Below are positions 1-12,600 of a stretch of DNA of 64,000 bases, one piece after another. This DNA is from Warburgia ugandensis. Its lineage: Eukaryota > Streptophyta > Magnoliopsida > Canellales > Canellaceae. Each line of letters opens with the position of its first letter. The stretch's first letter is position 1. The stretch lies in contig CP141132.1 in assembly GCA_035236585.1 (NCBI GenBank), positions 58,005,880-58,069,879 on the forward strand, written 5' to 3'. The notes beneath the pieces are model-generated. The model saw only the letters and a list, made by a program, of their open reading frames with translations, searched no databases and had not been told where the DNA came from. The translations under genes were made by a program, and so were the position numbers.

Positions 1-300
1 CTAGATCAGAAGCACAGGGAAGTGGGTTTGAGGGGAGAGAAGGGGAGATGAGGATTGGACGGAATTTAGGGTTTGGGCAAAGAGAGGTAGGGGATTTGAA
101 GGAAGGAGCGGAGAGACGGAAAGTCAGTCACAGAAGACTTTTTAAGTCTTGCTGTTCTGAACGAACTTGAGACGGAGTGAGAAAGAGGTAATTAAGTGCT
201 GTCACGGGATCTTTCTGTCATTTACCATTTCCATTTCCATTTCGTGGGCAATGGGGGTTAGTAGTGGGCTGAAGAGTGTTGACTGGACCTAAATAAGCCC
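1..300 (-). promoter_or_regulatory. Probable promoter and 5' leader of a minus-strand housekeeping gene (gene body off left edge)
   Basis: Read on the minus strand this stretch is pyrimidine-rich, has no obvious ATG and looks like a plant 5' untranslated leader. A telo-box (AAACCCTAAA) lies at 65-74. TGGGCT/AGCCCA site-II-like motifs lie at 265-270 and 295-301. Telo-box plus site II is the known promoter pairing of plant ribosomal-protein and other growth genes. The GC content is higher than in the following kilobase, and there is no transposon similarity. The inference is that transcription runs leftward out of the window. The gene itself cannot be named. Confidence 0.5.
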
Positions 301-1074
301 ATAAGAAAAATAAGAATACTTGAGTACTACGCGTAGGACATTAATTAGGTTGCTATCTATATCCCCACTTTACCATGAATAGATGATTTTAACATGCAAA
401 ACCTGAGCTTCCATCTCGTTGATTTTGAACCGTTACACCATTTATATTTTTGTGACTAAAGGCACACTTTCAAATTCTAGACTAATCCAATCCTTTTAGG
501 AATAGCACTCATCCACAATTAAAGAAATGTAATGAATGGATCTAGTCAACCAAAGGTAGGCTCAATCTTGGTTAAGTGGAATTGCAACACCCTAATGTCT
601 ATCCTACGTGCAAGACTCAAGCATTCCTCTAGGAAAGTAGCACTAGCTGATGCAACATGCTATTTATGAATTATGACTAAAAATTACAATAGATAACTTA
701 ATTTCTTTTTTTCTTTTTTTGTTACACCTAAGAACTACAAAGTAAATCAAACACTCTCCTAAATATAATCCTTGGCCAAAGAAAAAAGAAAGCAATCCAA
801 AACTATGAGCAAGCTAATCCCAGGGAGGATGTTGAGTTGTCTATAACCAATTGCGCTAGACATTTGTTAGTAGATAACTTATTTTTCACACTATGCCAAA
901 GTGATCATTGTTGGACTAGCCCTTCAACTTGTACTTGAGATATAAGGATTTACCTCAAGACCATCACTCCAATCTCAAACAACTAGAAAACAGAAAAATG
1001 AAAAATCATCATTAAGTGAATACAATTGATATGGTGGATTATGACACCAAATTATACTATTTGGTGTTCAACCT
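301..1074. other. AT-rich intergenic DNA without recognisable features
   Basis: No coding frame, RNA gene or repeat with a partner elsewhere in the window was seen here. Confidence 0.5.
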
Positions 1075-1083
1075 ATGATGCAA

Positions 1084-1218
1084 AAATACGTCTTAGTTGT
1101 TAGAATATGTTTTCAGTTAAAGAGCAAAAAATACGGCTTCGTTGTTAGAATATGTTTTCAGTTAAAGAGCAAAAAATATGTCTTGGTTGTTAGAATATGT
1201 TTTCAATTAAAGACCACT
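1084..1218 (+). repeat. 45-bp tandem repeat, three copies, at the start of the copia-type LTR
   Basis: The phrase TTGTTAGAATATGTTTTCA recurs at 45-bp spacing (about 1099, 1144 and 1189), each time followed by a run of AAAGAGCAAAAAAT or a variant. The third copy merges into the LTR-like sequence that is also found at 24.2 kb, so this is a local amplification of the LTR's outer end. Confidence 0.8.
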
Positions 1219-1549
1219 TTTGGAATTTTAGGAGTTGTCTGTTTAACTCATTTATCATTATTAGTGGAAGTTACATCAATGAAGTCAAGGCATTGAATTT
1301 TTTTCATTGTAACAAATCTAGTTTTCTTACATTAATCAGTTTTTTAATAGTTTTGGATTTATTGTATTAGACATCATTTTGGTAATGCTTTTACTTAGGT
1401 ATTGTTTTTAACCATTATAAGAGTAACAATTTTTTGGTTTTATGGGGCAGCTACTCTTTATCCTCATATAAGAGGTGCTTCCTAAGTCTTTCTTGCACCA
1501 AATCACTTTCTCTCTTCTCTTAGAGTCTCTAGTCTGTGTTTTCTTTTAT

Positions 1550-1632
<83 letters not shown>

Positions 1633-2330
1633 GAATTTACCAATTTTGGCATTACTCTTCAAGAGGTCTTCCATTTGTGAAATTCTCCTTTCTAGAGTTC
1701 AAGCTAAGAAAGATCATATTTGAGAATCTCTTTTGAACACTGTGGTTCTAAAGTTACTCATCTTTTAAAATTCTTATTTTTACCAGTTTATCCAATCATA
1801 TTATGCTCATGTTATTTAGTTTCTCATTGAAAGTTTAGATTCCTAATCCTTGATATTGTTCCTAAGGCAATCTGAGTTTAGATTGTGTTTTTTCATAACA
1901 ATACTTGTGAGATATGGAGGTACAAGAAAGCAAGAGAGAAATTTCAATTGTGTTATCTAGATCAGCATATTATTGAGATATGAAGATACTTATCTTTTGG
2001 AGGTTTGTTACAAGAGAGAAATATTGATTGTAGTTCTTAGATTATCATACTATTTGAGATCTGAACTTAAAGGGATTTGAGATTTTCCTATTTTTCTAAA
2101 TGCATTCATAAATCAGAGACTAAACTAATAGCATGGTCTAATAGTGCAAATAAATAAAGGCAAAGTATTAAGTATGGCTTGGTTGAATCCCAAATATAAA
2201 GCTGCTGAAATTCCTTGCACATTTGGGAGGCACTAACTATCTTCAAAAAACGATATTTGTGTCATACCTCTAAGCTAGGTTTAGAGAATTCAATTTTTGC
2301 AAGTTAAATATTTTTCAATAATTTAAAGAT
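1188..2330 (+). mobile_element. Copia-type LTR copy (solo or stranded)
   Basis: This stretch aligns along its whole length with 24245-25310. Shared landmarks are the TTAGAATATGTTTT start, the AACTCATTTATCATTATT block, the TTGTAACAAAT-type block and the motif GAGATATGAA repeated several times. Both copies end near TTTGCAAGTTAAATATTT. The 24 kb copy follows a copia-like internal region, which identifies this one as an LTR. No coding region adjoins it, so it is a solo LTR or the end of an element cut by the neighbouring CACTA DNA. The two copies are diverged with many indels, so they are old. Confidence 0.6.
1552..1631. repeat. (CT)n microsatellite, about 80 bp, inside the LTR
   Basis: An uninterrupted CT dinucleotide run. 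The related LTR at 24.6 kb has only a few CT units at the same place, so the repeat expanded after the two copies separated. Confidence 0.98.
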
Positions 2331-2354
2331 ACTAACATTACCTCCATGAGCTTA

Positions 2355-5300
2355 CTAAACCCTAATATGTTGTCTAGGGTATTACACAACAAGGAAAATA
2401 AAAGGATCGGTAAATATCATTTATAATATTGTAAGTTTAATTAATTATAAAATAGAGTAATTAACTATTTTCTATACCTTGACAGTCTTCCAAGTGAGTT
2501 TCTATGGTTGCACAGTCTCGATCACATTAGCCCATGTTAACCATTCTCTACAAATTTAAATTTCAAATGCATTATAAAGGGATAAAAAAATTACTTATCT
2601 ACATGTAATACATGAAAAAGAATAAAAGCTTATTTATAATTTTTACAAGTCAGGATGGACATACGATCTACAAGAATAAAAAAGAAAGCATGCCCATTGT
2701 GCACATCTAAAACAAGTACTATCCAGTGAGCCCTATATACATGGCCATATGAATTTTAATTAAAATTGGTAATCCCTAAGTATAAAATAAGTTGGCAAGA
2801 AAATAAGAAAATTAAAACTTACTTGCCATTGTAGGGAATAATTAAGCCTATCCTTTGGAGCAGTAGAAGAACCCTAATAAAATATCATCAACATGCCTCT
2901 CTATCGGTCATTGCTTAGCCACTTCACAAATGATGCTGGAGTCAAGGAATTGTCAAATTATACCCTCAACTTCAAAAAGGCTCATTGCATCATTCAGAAA
3001 GATACATAAAAGAAATAATTATTACCTACCATGAAAATATAACATGTAATATCAAGTATTTTATAAGCAAATATTTGCATATATCTTATGTAAGAGACAA
3101 TGTGAGGGTGCTTGAGTTGATCCCATAGGCAAACTCATAATAGGTCTTTTGTCATAAGTGGCATTTCAATAAAATCATCAGTAAACACTCCCTCCTTGAT
3201 TTATACGGGGTTGATTGTCCTATCTTCATTGATAAGTGTATTGATTAACATTTGGGATTGAGAAGTGTTAGGTAAAACCTCCACGCGATCCTTAGATAGT
3301 TGTTGTAAAAGATGTAGAGATTTTTAGCCAATTAATATTGATCAATGAAAATGATGAAATTTATGATGAGAAAAAACAAACACAGATACAAGTGCCTGTT
3401 CGACTCGTAGTACAATATTTAATGGTACAACAATGTGCGACCTCAATGGAGCTTGCTGTTGCTAATTAACATTATAAAGTTAGAAAATAATTAAATTGAG
3501 GTCTCTATGTAGAAATTATTATTGAAAAAGGTAGTATGATAAGATTTATACCGTGGACTCCATGAGAATGAAAAGTGCCTCTGGGCAAGTGACTTGATAT
3601 GCAATTGCCTATCCAATTGTTATAATATTTTTCATTTCTAAAGGAAATGATAGGCTGGCTGGCATTTGCATCCAAAGCTATGGTAATGGACACCCACTTA
3701 GTATGTGGTAGCATACTAATTTCGTGCAAAATAGTTGATTCATGCTCGTAGCATGAACCAATTGCCACAATGTTTTAATAGGTCTCCAAAGCTAATAAGT
3801 ATTGACCCACTTGCAAATCAAATGTATATTAGAGAGGTTGAGATAGAGACTTACAAAAGGACAATGAATTTTTTTTGTGTCTAAGTATATATCTCATTGG
3901 TTGGAATTTCTCTTTCGAAGAGCGCAGGTTGTCCTTCATGAACTTCTTCGATAGGATAATTGTGACTAGCATTTGATGGAGGTACAAGCAAGGTGCAAGA
4001 ATCATGTACAAGGGATTGAGCAATTATCACCAAACCTCCTTCATGCAACTAGCTAAGTACATCCATTTTATCTTCTCACACAACTCATTGTATGCCTCTG
4101 GATCTTCCATTATATGTATTCTTTTACCAAAGAATTTGGAAGGAACAATACCATGCAACATGCCCCTTATTCATTGAGGGTGATCCTTCTTATTGCCCAT
4201 AACCCTACAAAGGTTATCATCATTGACAGCAGTGCTGCTTCGAGTTCCTGTACTTATGCTTTCTTGGGTAAGAATATCATACAAAATTCAATTAGAAGGA
4301 CATGATCAAGTCATTTAATTAATTATATAAAATAGAAATTAGTCATGGGTAGAAAGGTGAAACCACTTACAATGTGAGAAGCAACTTTTGCATAGCTTCA
4401 TATATGAAGGTTTAGCCAATACGGCCCACCAAATGGCCTTCTTTCAGAGGATGGCCCAATCAATGGGTTCCATAGTCTTATCCTTTTTTTTTGCTATCAA
4501 GAAAGACATTGTAGTTAATAATAGAATGCATATAACTATAGTATCATTTGAAAGGAATAAACTATAACAAATACGTACTTCACACTCTTTTAAATGGGCA
4601 TAGGCCAACCTAGAGCAATGGTACTGCATATTAGTTTATGCACCTTTCTTCCTCTTGCACTATTTGGTTGTACATTTGTACATATCTATTGAAGTGCAAT
4701 AATCAGATGTTATATGTAATTAATTAAATGAACATTGTTTTAGCACATACCTCAAATTCAATAGATGTGATGTTCTATACAAATGCATTCCATATGTCCT
4801 GGTCAATGAAGTCGGAATAAATGGATGGCACTGTGTAAATTGCAAACAAGGTAGTTCTTCCATTTTCTCCATTGCTAACGAGCTCCTTGCAAAGCATGCA
4901 TCTTCTTGTGCTTAGTTACCTCAAAGGAAGTATATAAAAGTACAGTGCACATGTCTTCTTATGCTTGGTTACCTCGAAGGTAGTTTGCAAATTATAAAGC
5001 ACATTACTATATTTGAAAATAAGAAGGTATAATAATACATGTTATTTTTGTCTACCTTCACCATCTCCCACATTGAATCTTTTAACAATTGTGGCACATT
5101 TCTCCTGTCATCAAATGTGATAGGAACCATACTTCTTACTATGGAGTAGAGAAAACTGCTATAAGAGGATGCACTCTCATTTATCTCTTGTCCCCTACTA
5201 TTGTATTTGATAGTTTCTTTAATTACCTTTAAATTTCTCTTGATAACTTTTTCCGTTGTTATTCAACCTCTGCGCTTTGTCTTTTGCATGATACTCATGT

Positions 5301-5460
5301 TGGCCTCTTGTTCATGCTCTTGATTTTTTTTATTCTTAATTTTGATGTTGTTCATGTTCCATCTTTACCGCAAACAAGAATATAATGATATCAAAATAAA
5401 AAAATAAAAAAACCATGTAATGTGTTTAAAGAAAACTAAAGTAGATCAAAACATATGAAA
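2355..5460 (-). mobile_element. CACTA transposon fragment A (second-gene region), degraded
   Basis: This is colinear with 7095-10210 at an offset of about 4.7 kb, and in part with 42650-44857. On the minus strand the 5' part (about 5400-5100) matches the segment that in copy B encodes the conserved VPITFEDW-type block of plant CACTA second proteins (PF03004-like). An 87-codon frame at 3505-3768 carries the GSCYEHES...VSITIALDAN block resembling DUF8039. The frame is interrupted between these blocks by introns or decay. TNP2 and terminal repeats are not attached to this copy, so it is a truncated element lying next to copy B. Confidence 0.65.
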
Positions 5461-5844
5461 CTTACTTTTTTGAGTGCAAAGGTGGTATTACATGATATAG
5501 ACATCGACCATTAACTTTGATTTTCTAATCTAAAATTAAAATGCTACTATTGGAAGAGAGAATTATTATTTTAAATTTTCCTTTATTATTTTCATGTTAT
5601 TGTATTGATTCAAAGATTAATTTCAATAAAATTTTATTTTTCCTTTAGTTTATCTAGAATGTTTAGAATGTTTTGTTATTTAGATCTCATTTTTGCATAT
5701 TACAATTCATGCTTTTGATTATAGCTTTTAGATGTGAATTTATGTTCATAATATTGTATTGGAACAAAAAATTATATAATCTCGTGTTTTTTCTTCAGAA
5801 TTGGAAACTTTTATACTCATGAATTCCATGGTATCAGGTTTGAT
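5461..5844. other. AT-rich spacer between CACTA fragments A and B
   Basis: No frame or repeat partner was recognised. Homology of A to B stops near 5450, and the subterminal repeats of B begin after 5880. Confidence 0.4.
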
Positions 5845-5879
5845 CATCATCAAACTTGGAAGATATCATTTCTAAAATT

Positions 5880-6150
5880 CTGGATAAATCAGTCCAAAAT
5901 TCTATCAAGTTGACTTGGAAAGTCAACAACTTTTAAAGTTCTTTAGATGAACAACTTTAAAAATCAAGGACCTTTAAAGTTGTTTGAACAAACAACTTCA
6001 AAAGTCTAAATTTTTTTAAAGCACTTTTGAAGTCACTTAGGCTAAACGAGCTCAAAAGTGAGAACTTTTGAAGTCGCTTATACCAAAGTAACTTCAAAAG
6101 TTAAAAACATTTAAAGTCACTTATACTTAAACGACTTCAAAAGTTTTTTT
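5880..6150. repeat. CACTA subterminal hairpin repeats (3' side of element B)
   Basis: Imperfect inverted units built from ACTTTTGAAGTC half-sites facing GACTTCAAAAGT half-sites across short loops occur at least four times (for example around 6020-6060 and 6065-6100). The array ends in a T-run at 6144-6166. In En/Spm-type elements such arrays are the binding sites of the element's second protein. Confidence 0.7.
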
Positions 6151-6166
6151 TTTTTTTTTTTTTTTT

Positions 6167-7079
6167 CAATTTTCTATTCGAGCACTACCACCTATATACA
6201 ATTGAATAACAAACACCCTATGTACACTTGATACTTCAAACAATCTTTATTAACATGCAAAACCTATTCCAATATAACATGTATCTATATCTTTCTTGAT
6301 ACAATATCACTTGTATACATTGAATAATAAACATCATATACACATGATATTTCAATCTCTATAAACATGAAAAACCAATATCCCATACAACATGCATCCA
6401 CTTCTTTCTTGATACATCGAATCATTCATATAATATAACACCTAATATATACATAATGTATACAAAAAATCCAAACTCATCATTATCCACCCACATCTAT
6501 CTTGAAAATATTTTATAAAAGAAACTAAACGCATGCATTCTTTATAACATCCACATTCACTTCATTTGTAAATCCATATACATTCGCATTTACTTTTACT
6601 CTCTAAGTAACCCTCTCATTCATCATCTCATAAAAGTTATATAATTCAATGAATATATTAAAAAGCAACTGCCACATATTCACTTTATCCATACTCACTT
6701 ATTCCCAAACTCCAAGTTTCCACTTATTCATCGGTTAAATAAATAAATAAATAAATATATATCAAAGAAAATAATAAAAACTAAAAGAACACACACAAGT
6801 GAAAGAAAAAATACTTTATTATGTATTTCAAGTTCATGTAGTTACTCCAAATGATATAATTGAAAATCATTACATACTCAACCCACTCACTTCATATTTC
6901 ATTGAGACTTACTTTGAAGTAACTCTTCTTATTTGCCCACTTAGAAAGCACTAGCTTGAAATATAGCATATTTAATTAAGCTCATATTTTTTTAACTAGA
7001 TCCATAAAATATAAAAAAAAAAATAAGATTATGAAAAGTAAAAAGTGTCCTACCTTTCTTAAATGGGAGATAGAAATAC
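6167..7079. other. AT-rich 3' untranslated part of CACTA B
   Basis: No frame is seen. The same order of hairpin array, AT-rich block with CAC-rich phrases, and then the second-gene region recurs at 41500-42650, which supports one element end. Confidence 0.5.
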
Positions 7080-8329
7080 TATCGAATATGAGGGTCATCA
7101 TGTATCTTAGAACATAGTAGCTACACTCCTAATCAGACTATTGTTTAGGGCACTGTACAACAAGGATAATAAAAAAGAACCCATAAATATCATTTAATAT
7201 TGTAAGTTTAACTAGTGATAACTTAGAGTAATTAACTATTTTTTATACCTTAGGCATTCTTCTACGTGACTTTTGATGGTTGTATAGTCTCGATCATATT
7301 ATCCATTCGAATCATACTCTATAAATTTAAATTTCAAATGCATTATAGATGAATAAAAAATTACTTATTTACACATAATGCATGAAAAAAATAAAATCTT
7401 ACTTATTTATAATTTTTATGAGGGCATGATCGATGTACGATCCACAATAATAAAAAAAGAAAGAATGCCTACGATGCACATCCAAAACGAGTAGCATCTA
7501 ATAAGACCTATATAGATAGTCATATGAATTGTAATGAAAGTTGACAATCGTATAGAATAAGTTAGCAAGAAAACAAGAAAATCAAAACTTACCTGCTATT
7601 GTAGGAAATAATTAAGCCTTGTCCTTGAGAGTAGCAAAAGAAGCCTGGTAAAATATTCTGAACATGCCTCTCTATCAGCCTTTGGATCGTTGCACGAGAA
7701 ATGATGCCAAGTTCAAAATTGGTAAAGTGTACCCTCATCCTCGAAAAGGCTAGTTGCATCATTCAAGATGCTACATAAAAATAATGATGATGACTTATAC
7801 CATGAAAATACAACCTGTAAATGTCAAATATTTTATAAGCAAGTATGTGCATATACCCCATATAGGATACAATGTGAGGGTGCTCAAGTTGATCCCATAG
7901 GCAAATTCATAATAGGTCCTCTGTGATAAGTGACACTTCAACAATGTTCTCTTCAATCACACCCTCCTTGATTCATATATGGCCAATTGTCATATCGTCA
8001 TTGATGAGACCATGTATTAACCTTAGAGATTGAGGCGTGTTAGGTGGGACTTTCACACACTGCTTAGACAGCTACTATAAAAGATGTAAAAACTTTCAGG
8101 TAAACAATATTAATCAATGAAGAGAACTTAATTTATGATGGAAAAAAACAAAGATATATACAAGTACCTATTCCATTGGGGTACCAGCAATAGGAGATAC
8201 TACAAAGGCAGTTGACCTTGGTGCCACATGTTGTTATTGATTAATCGTATAAAATTATTAAACAATTAACTGAGGCCTCTAGCTAAAAAGTATTGATGAG
8301 CAAGGTAGTAGGATAAAATACATACCATG

Positions 8330-10025
8330 GACTCTATGAGAATGGCTAGTGCTTCAGGCCAAATGACATGATATGCAACTGCCTACCCAATGGTTATAAT
8401 ATTTTCCATTTCTAATGGGAATGGTAGGCATGCATTAGCATTCAAAGCCATAGTAATAGACACCTTATTAGTATGTGGTGGCATACTAATTCTGTGCAAA
8501 ACATTTGATTTATACTCATAGCATGAACCAACTGTCATGATGTTTTGACGAAAATCCAAGGCCAATAAGCATTAACTCACCTGCAAATCAAATACACAAT
8601 AGAGAGGTTGAGATAGAGAATTATTATAAAAGGATAATAAAAAATTCCAGTTTTGGCTATATATACCACCTAGGGGTAATTTCCTTTTCGAGGTGCATCG
8701 AATGTCCTTCATTATCTTCTTTAGTTGGGGAATTATAGCTCCCATTTGATGGAGGTACATGGGTGCTGCTAGAATTATGTGCAAGGGATGGAATAACAAT
8801 CATCAAACCTCCCTCATGCAACTAACTAAATATATCAGTTTTTATTTTCTCAACAAGATCATTGTAGGCCTCCTCATCATCTTAAACTTTAGGTAAACAT
8901 CTTTTACCAAAGAATTTAAAAGGAACAATACCGTGACCCATGTCCCTTGCTGGACTAGGGTGCTCCTTCTTATTGCCCATAGCCCTATATAGGATGTCCC
9001 CGTTGGTAGCAGTGCTGCTTAGAGTTTCTGTAGTTGTGCTTTCTTTGGTAAGAATGTCCTACAAAATTTAATTAAAAAGACATGATCATGTCATTTGATT
9101 AATTGTATAAAATTTATAGGCAGGTGGAACCAATTATTTTTCGAGAAGCAATTTGTGCAGTACTTTCATCTAAGAACTTGCTGCTAGTACGACCCACCTA
9201 ATGTGCCATTTTCCCTAGGATGGAGCGATCAATGGGTTCCATAGTCCCCACTTTCTTTTGCTATCTAGTAAAGGCACTACAATTAGAGAACAACATGTAT
9301 ATAACTCTAGTAGCATTAAATTGAAAGGATAAATTGTCACAAGATGCTTATATTGTGCTCTTCTAAATGAGCATAGCCCAACCTGGATAGGTAGTGTTGC
9401 ATATTTGTTTCATGCACCTTTCTTCCTCTTGCACTCATCACTTGCACATTTGTACATGCGTGATCAAGTGCAATAATCATATGTTATATGTAATTCATTA
9501 AATGAAACATCTTTTTTGCATATACCTCAAATTCAACAGAAGTGCGATTTTGTACAAATGCATTCCAAACCTCCTAGTCAATGATGTCTAAGTAAATGAC
9601 AAGTACCGTATACAACCTCGATGGATCATTGACATATCGAGCTATGTAATTGCAAATAAGGTATCTCATTTTCTCCATTGCTCATTAGACCCTTGTAAAG
9701 CATGCATCTTCTTGTCATTAGGCACATCAAAGGCAGTCTACAAAGTACACAACAAATTATTTTATTTAAAAAATAAGATAAGTTATAGATTGTATAATAC
9801 ATGTACTTAATGTTTACTTGCCTTCCCCACTTCCCTATCAAATCTTTTGTCAAGGATGGCACAAATATCCAATCCTCAAATGTGATAGGAACTATACTTC
9901 TTATTATAGAGTAGAGGAAACTACTATAAGCAACTATACTCTCACCGATCTCTTGCCCTCTACTATTGTATTGGACAATTTCTTTAATTCTCTCAAACTT
10001 TCTCTTGATAACTTTTTCCATTATT
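8330..10025 (-). pseudogene. CACTA second-gene product (TNPA-like; PF03004-like/DUF8039-like), broken
   Basis: The minus-strand frame at 10021-9626 opens with a basic segment, then the VQYNSRGQEIGE block and a VPITFEDWIFVP block. This pattern is typical of the N-terminal conserved domain of the plant En/Spm companion protein. A second block at 8565-8383 (VGSCYEYKSN...HTNKVSITMALNANACLPFP) resembles DUF8039. Between them lie intron-like and diverged stretches. In-frame stops follow the second block, so the gene is dead. The protein is expected to bind the hairpin subterminal repeats found at both ends of this element. The domain names rest on memory of the family pattern, without a search. Confidence 0.55.
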
Positions 10026-10219
10026 GTTCGTCTCTGCCCTTTCTCTTTGGAGTAGTGCTCATGCAGGCCTCTTGTTCCTGCTCTTCATTGTGGCTATAAT
10101 CTTCAGTTTGATGTTCTTCTCATTCCATTGTTACTACAAAGAAGAACATACTAATATTATAACAATGTCATTAAAAAAAGGCCATATAATTCATTTAAAG
10201 AAAACCTATCGACATGACA

Positions 10220-12240
10220 TATGCAGCAAACAAACTGAAAGCAAATCAGATAAAACATGCATGAAAATAGAAACTTTTTAAAGTATAGATATTTCTATAA
10301 TTAAACTTTCCTAAAACTAAACTTAGAAACCAATTTGCATTTCTAAGTAAAGCAATGTTAACTTGCATGATTACAAGTAAATTAGGATACAAGTAAAGCA
10401 ATGTTAATTTGCATGATTCTAGCAATCACATAGCATATGTATATACACATTCATTTGCACATGACTGAAATAATTTAGCTTTATGTAAGCAACTACTACC
10501 ATTTGACAATCAAGAGATACATCTTAAAGCGTTTACAAGTAAGCTTACATGTATGTCTTGTTGCGTCTTGTTCATGCCTATTTCTAAAAATATGTTATAA
10601 GTCATTCTTATCAAAATGATCAAGCATGTACTAAGACCACATATTGATTGGTTATGGGAAACAAGTGTGTATTTGTTTCAATTTTAGTCCCTCTATATTC
10701 TTAAGAATTTAGTTACCACTTATCCTCAAGCACATACACACACCCATCTTTTGTTCTTAAGCACGGTTAGGTGAAATAGTGTTTAAAAAACTCAAGTGTT
10801 GTGTTTCTTTTCTAAAAATCAAGATTTTTAAAGAAATGAGCGCTACATTTCTTCCAAAAAAATAGCAGAGCCTCCTCTATTTTTTGGAGTTATGCATTTT
10901 ACGCATGCGATGCGATTTCCCTAATAAACACAGTTTGAGTACAAAATATATAATAAAGGAGACTCTATCTCCATCCATTCATATAAACATATAATATGTA
11001 ACATATGTGGCAAAGAAACTGCAAGCATAACAAATAAATGATGCATGAAAATATAAGCCTACTTAGTATAGATATTTGTAAAAGTGCTACAAATCCCATA
11101 AATCTTTCACTAGTCTTTAACTCCACTGCTTTGGGTTCACATCTCTTAATGGGAAAGATGTATCCCACACTGACTCTATGAACAGAGCTTGATAATGGTT
11201 ATTAATAAGATTTCTTAAGGGTTGAACTTCTTAATTCTAAATGACTTTATGCATTTGATTGATAGACGCTTCCAAAGTTTGCTTATGCCACAAAATATTG
11301 TAGAAACAGACTCCTATAGAACTATAGAAATGTGATAACGAAAGAAGTACTAAAACTATAGTAATAAAAGAATTTCCCTATCCATTTCAAGAGGTGGGAA
11401 GTGTGTGTGTAAGAGAGAGAGAGAGAGAGAGAGAGAATGGTTCTTAAATTAAGTATGTTGCCATCTTTCTCCTTAAATTTTCCTATCCATTTCATGCTTT
11501 TTTCCCAATCTCCCCCTTTCGTTTTTCATAAGCAACTTTGTGATTTCCATGCATGTTTATTGTTGCTTGATACTTGGATGATTGAAGATTAGATGTTGAT
11601 TTTGGGGATTGTAATTAGTTCAATGTAGGGTGTGCACACCTCTTGGAGGGAATGCATCACCCTTGTATTTTTATTCCTTCAATCAATGATGAATTGCCCA
11701 CTATTATGGTTCTTTTGTTTGTTTTTAATTTAGTTTTTCATGGTTGTTAGTTGTTCCTTTCATGCTTAATTACTTGTATTTTATCCTATGTTAGCTACAA
11801 TTGAACCTCGTACAAATTACGCAATTGAACCATGCGCACAAACCCATGGTTCATGTGCATTGTTTTGAAGTGTTTATCCTTAATATTTTAGTTTGTTTTG
11901 GTTAGTTGTCCATGCGTTCCATTCATATATTCTATCTAGGTTAGTTTGTAGCTTATTCCATGCTTTTAGAACTCATAATCATGTGCACAATGCTTTCCAT
12001 TCTTACTTGTAATTCATGCATTATTAATGTAATGAATCATTCACATTCCACTTCGGATTAGTATGCATTCCTCTTTAGCTAGTCCCTAATAAAACATGCA
12101 TCCCATCCTAACAAAATCATGTCTCATCTACTTAAATCATGTTCATATATCCAAACAAAATTAGAAGCATTCCAATCATACTCATCTATGCACAAATCCA
12201 TCAAAACCATGAACTAGATTTATATATCTACCTAGAAAAG
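10220..12240. other. AT-rich DNA inside the CACTA nest; possible LTR fragment near 11.6-12.1 kb
   Basis: No coding frame was recognised. The stretch around 11825-11900 (CCCATGGTTCATGTGCATTG followed by a TTTGTTTTGGTTAG-type phrase) resembles part of the Athila-like LTR at 45450-45560, suggesting a gypsy LTR scrap. A short (GT)n(GA)n tract lies at 11399-11436. Confidence 0.35.
11412..11436. repeat. (GA)n microsatellite, about 25 bp
   Basis: Uninterrupted GA repeat preceded by a short GT repeat. Confidence 0.95.
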
Positions 12241-12244
12241 CTTT

Positions 12245-12600
12245 ATTTTTACTTTCCTCATCTTTCTTCTCCCCTTACTTATGTCTAGGCACAGGTCTAG
12301 GCGACATCAGCAGCGGCCTAGTCGGCCCCTCTTTCTCCTCCTCTCTTCCTCTCCTTCTTCTTTTTCTTCTCCTCTTTCTTCTCCCCTTCTTCTCCCCCAT
12401 CTTCTCACTATCATTTTTTTCACACCTAGTTAGTGGTATGGGCATCGTCAGTGTCAAACAGCATCAGTGCCCTAGATCGGCTCCTCTTTCTCCTCCTCTC
12501 TTCTTCTCCTTCTCTCCCTTCTTCTTATTCCTCTTTCTTCTCCTCTTTCTTCTCCCCCTTCTTCTCACCGTAGGTTTTCCTTAGCTGTGTGTGTCGGTCT
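12245..12600. repeat. Duplicated pyrimidine-rich block (TCC/TTC-rich)
   Basis: Two copies of roughly 180 bp. Each begins with a GGCATCGTCAG- or GGCGACATCAGCAG-like phrase and a CGGCCCCTC/CGGCTCCTC phrase, followed by about 100 bp of CTCCTCTTTCTTCTCC-type sequence (about 12298-12405 and 12440-12570). The minus-strand frame over it is an Arg/Glu/Lys low-complexity artefact. Confidence 0.7.

Noticed and set aside
1536-1736. Ser-Leu repeat frame, with similar Arg-Glu, Ser-Leu and Thr-His frames at 25460, 25518, 35499, 35759, 39594, 39676 and 42102
   Set aside because: Translations of dinucleotide microsatellites, not proteins.
6144-6166. T-run as a possible LINE or SINE tail
   Set aside because: It lies inside the CACTA hairpin array and no LINE or SINE body adjoins it.
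12275-12457. Lys/Arg/Glu-rich 60-codon frame resembling a nuclear localisation segment
   Set aside because: Lies on the duplicated pyrimidine block. Low complexity only.
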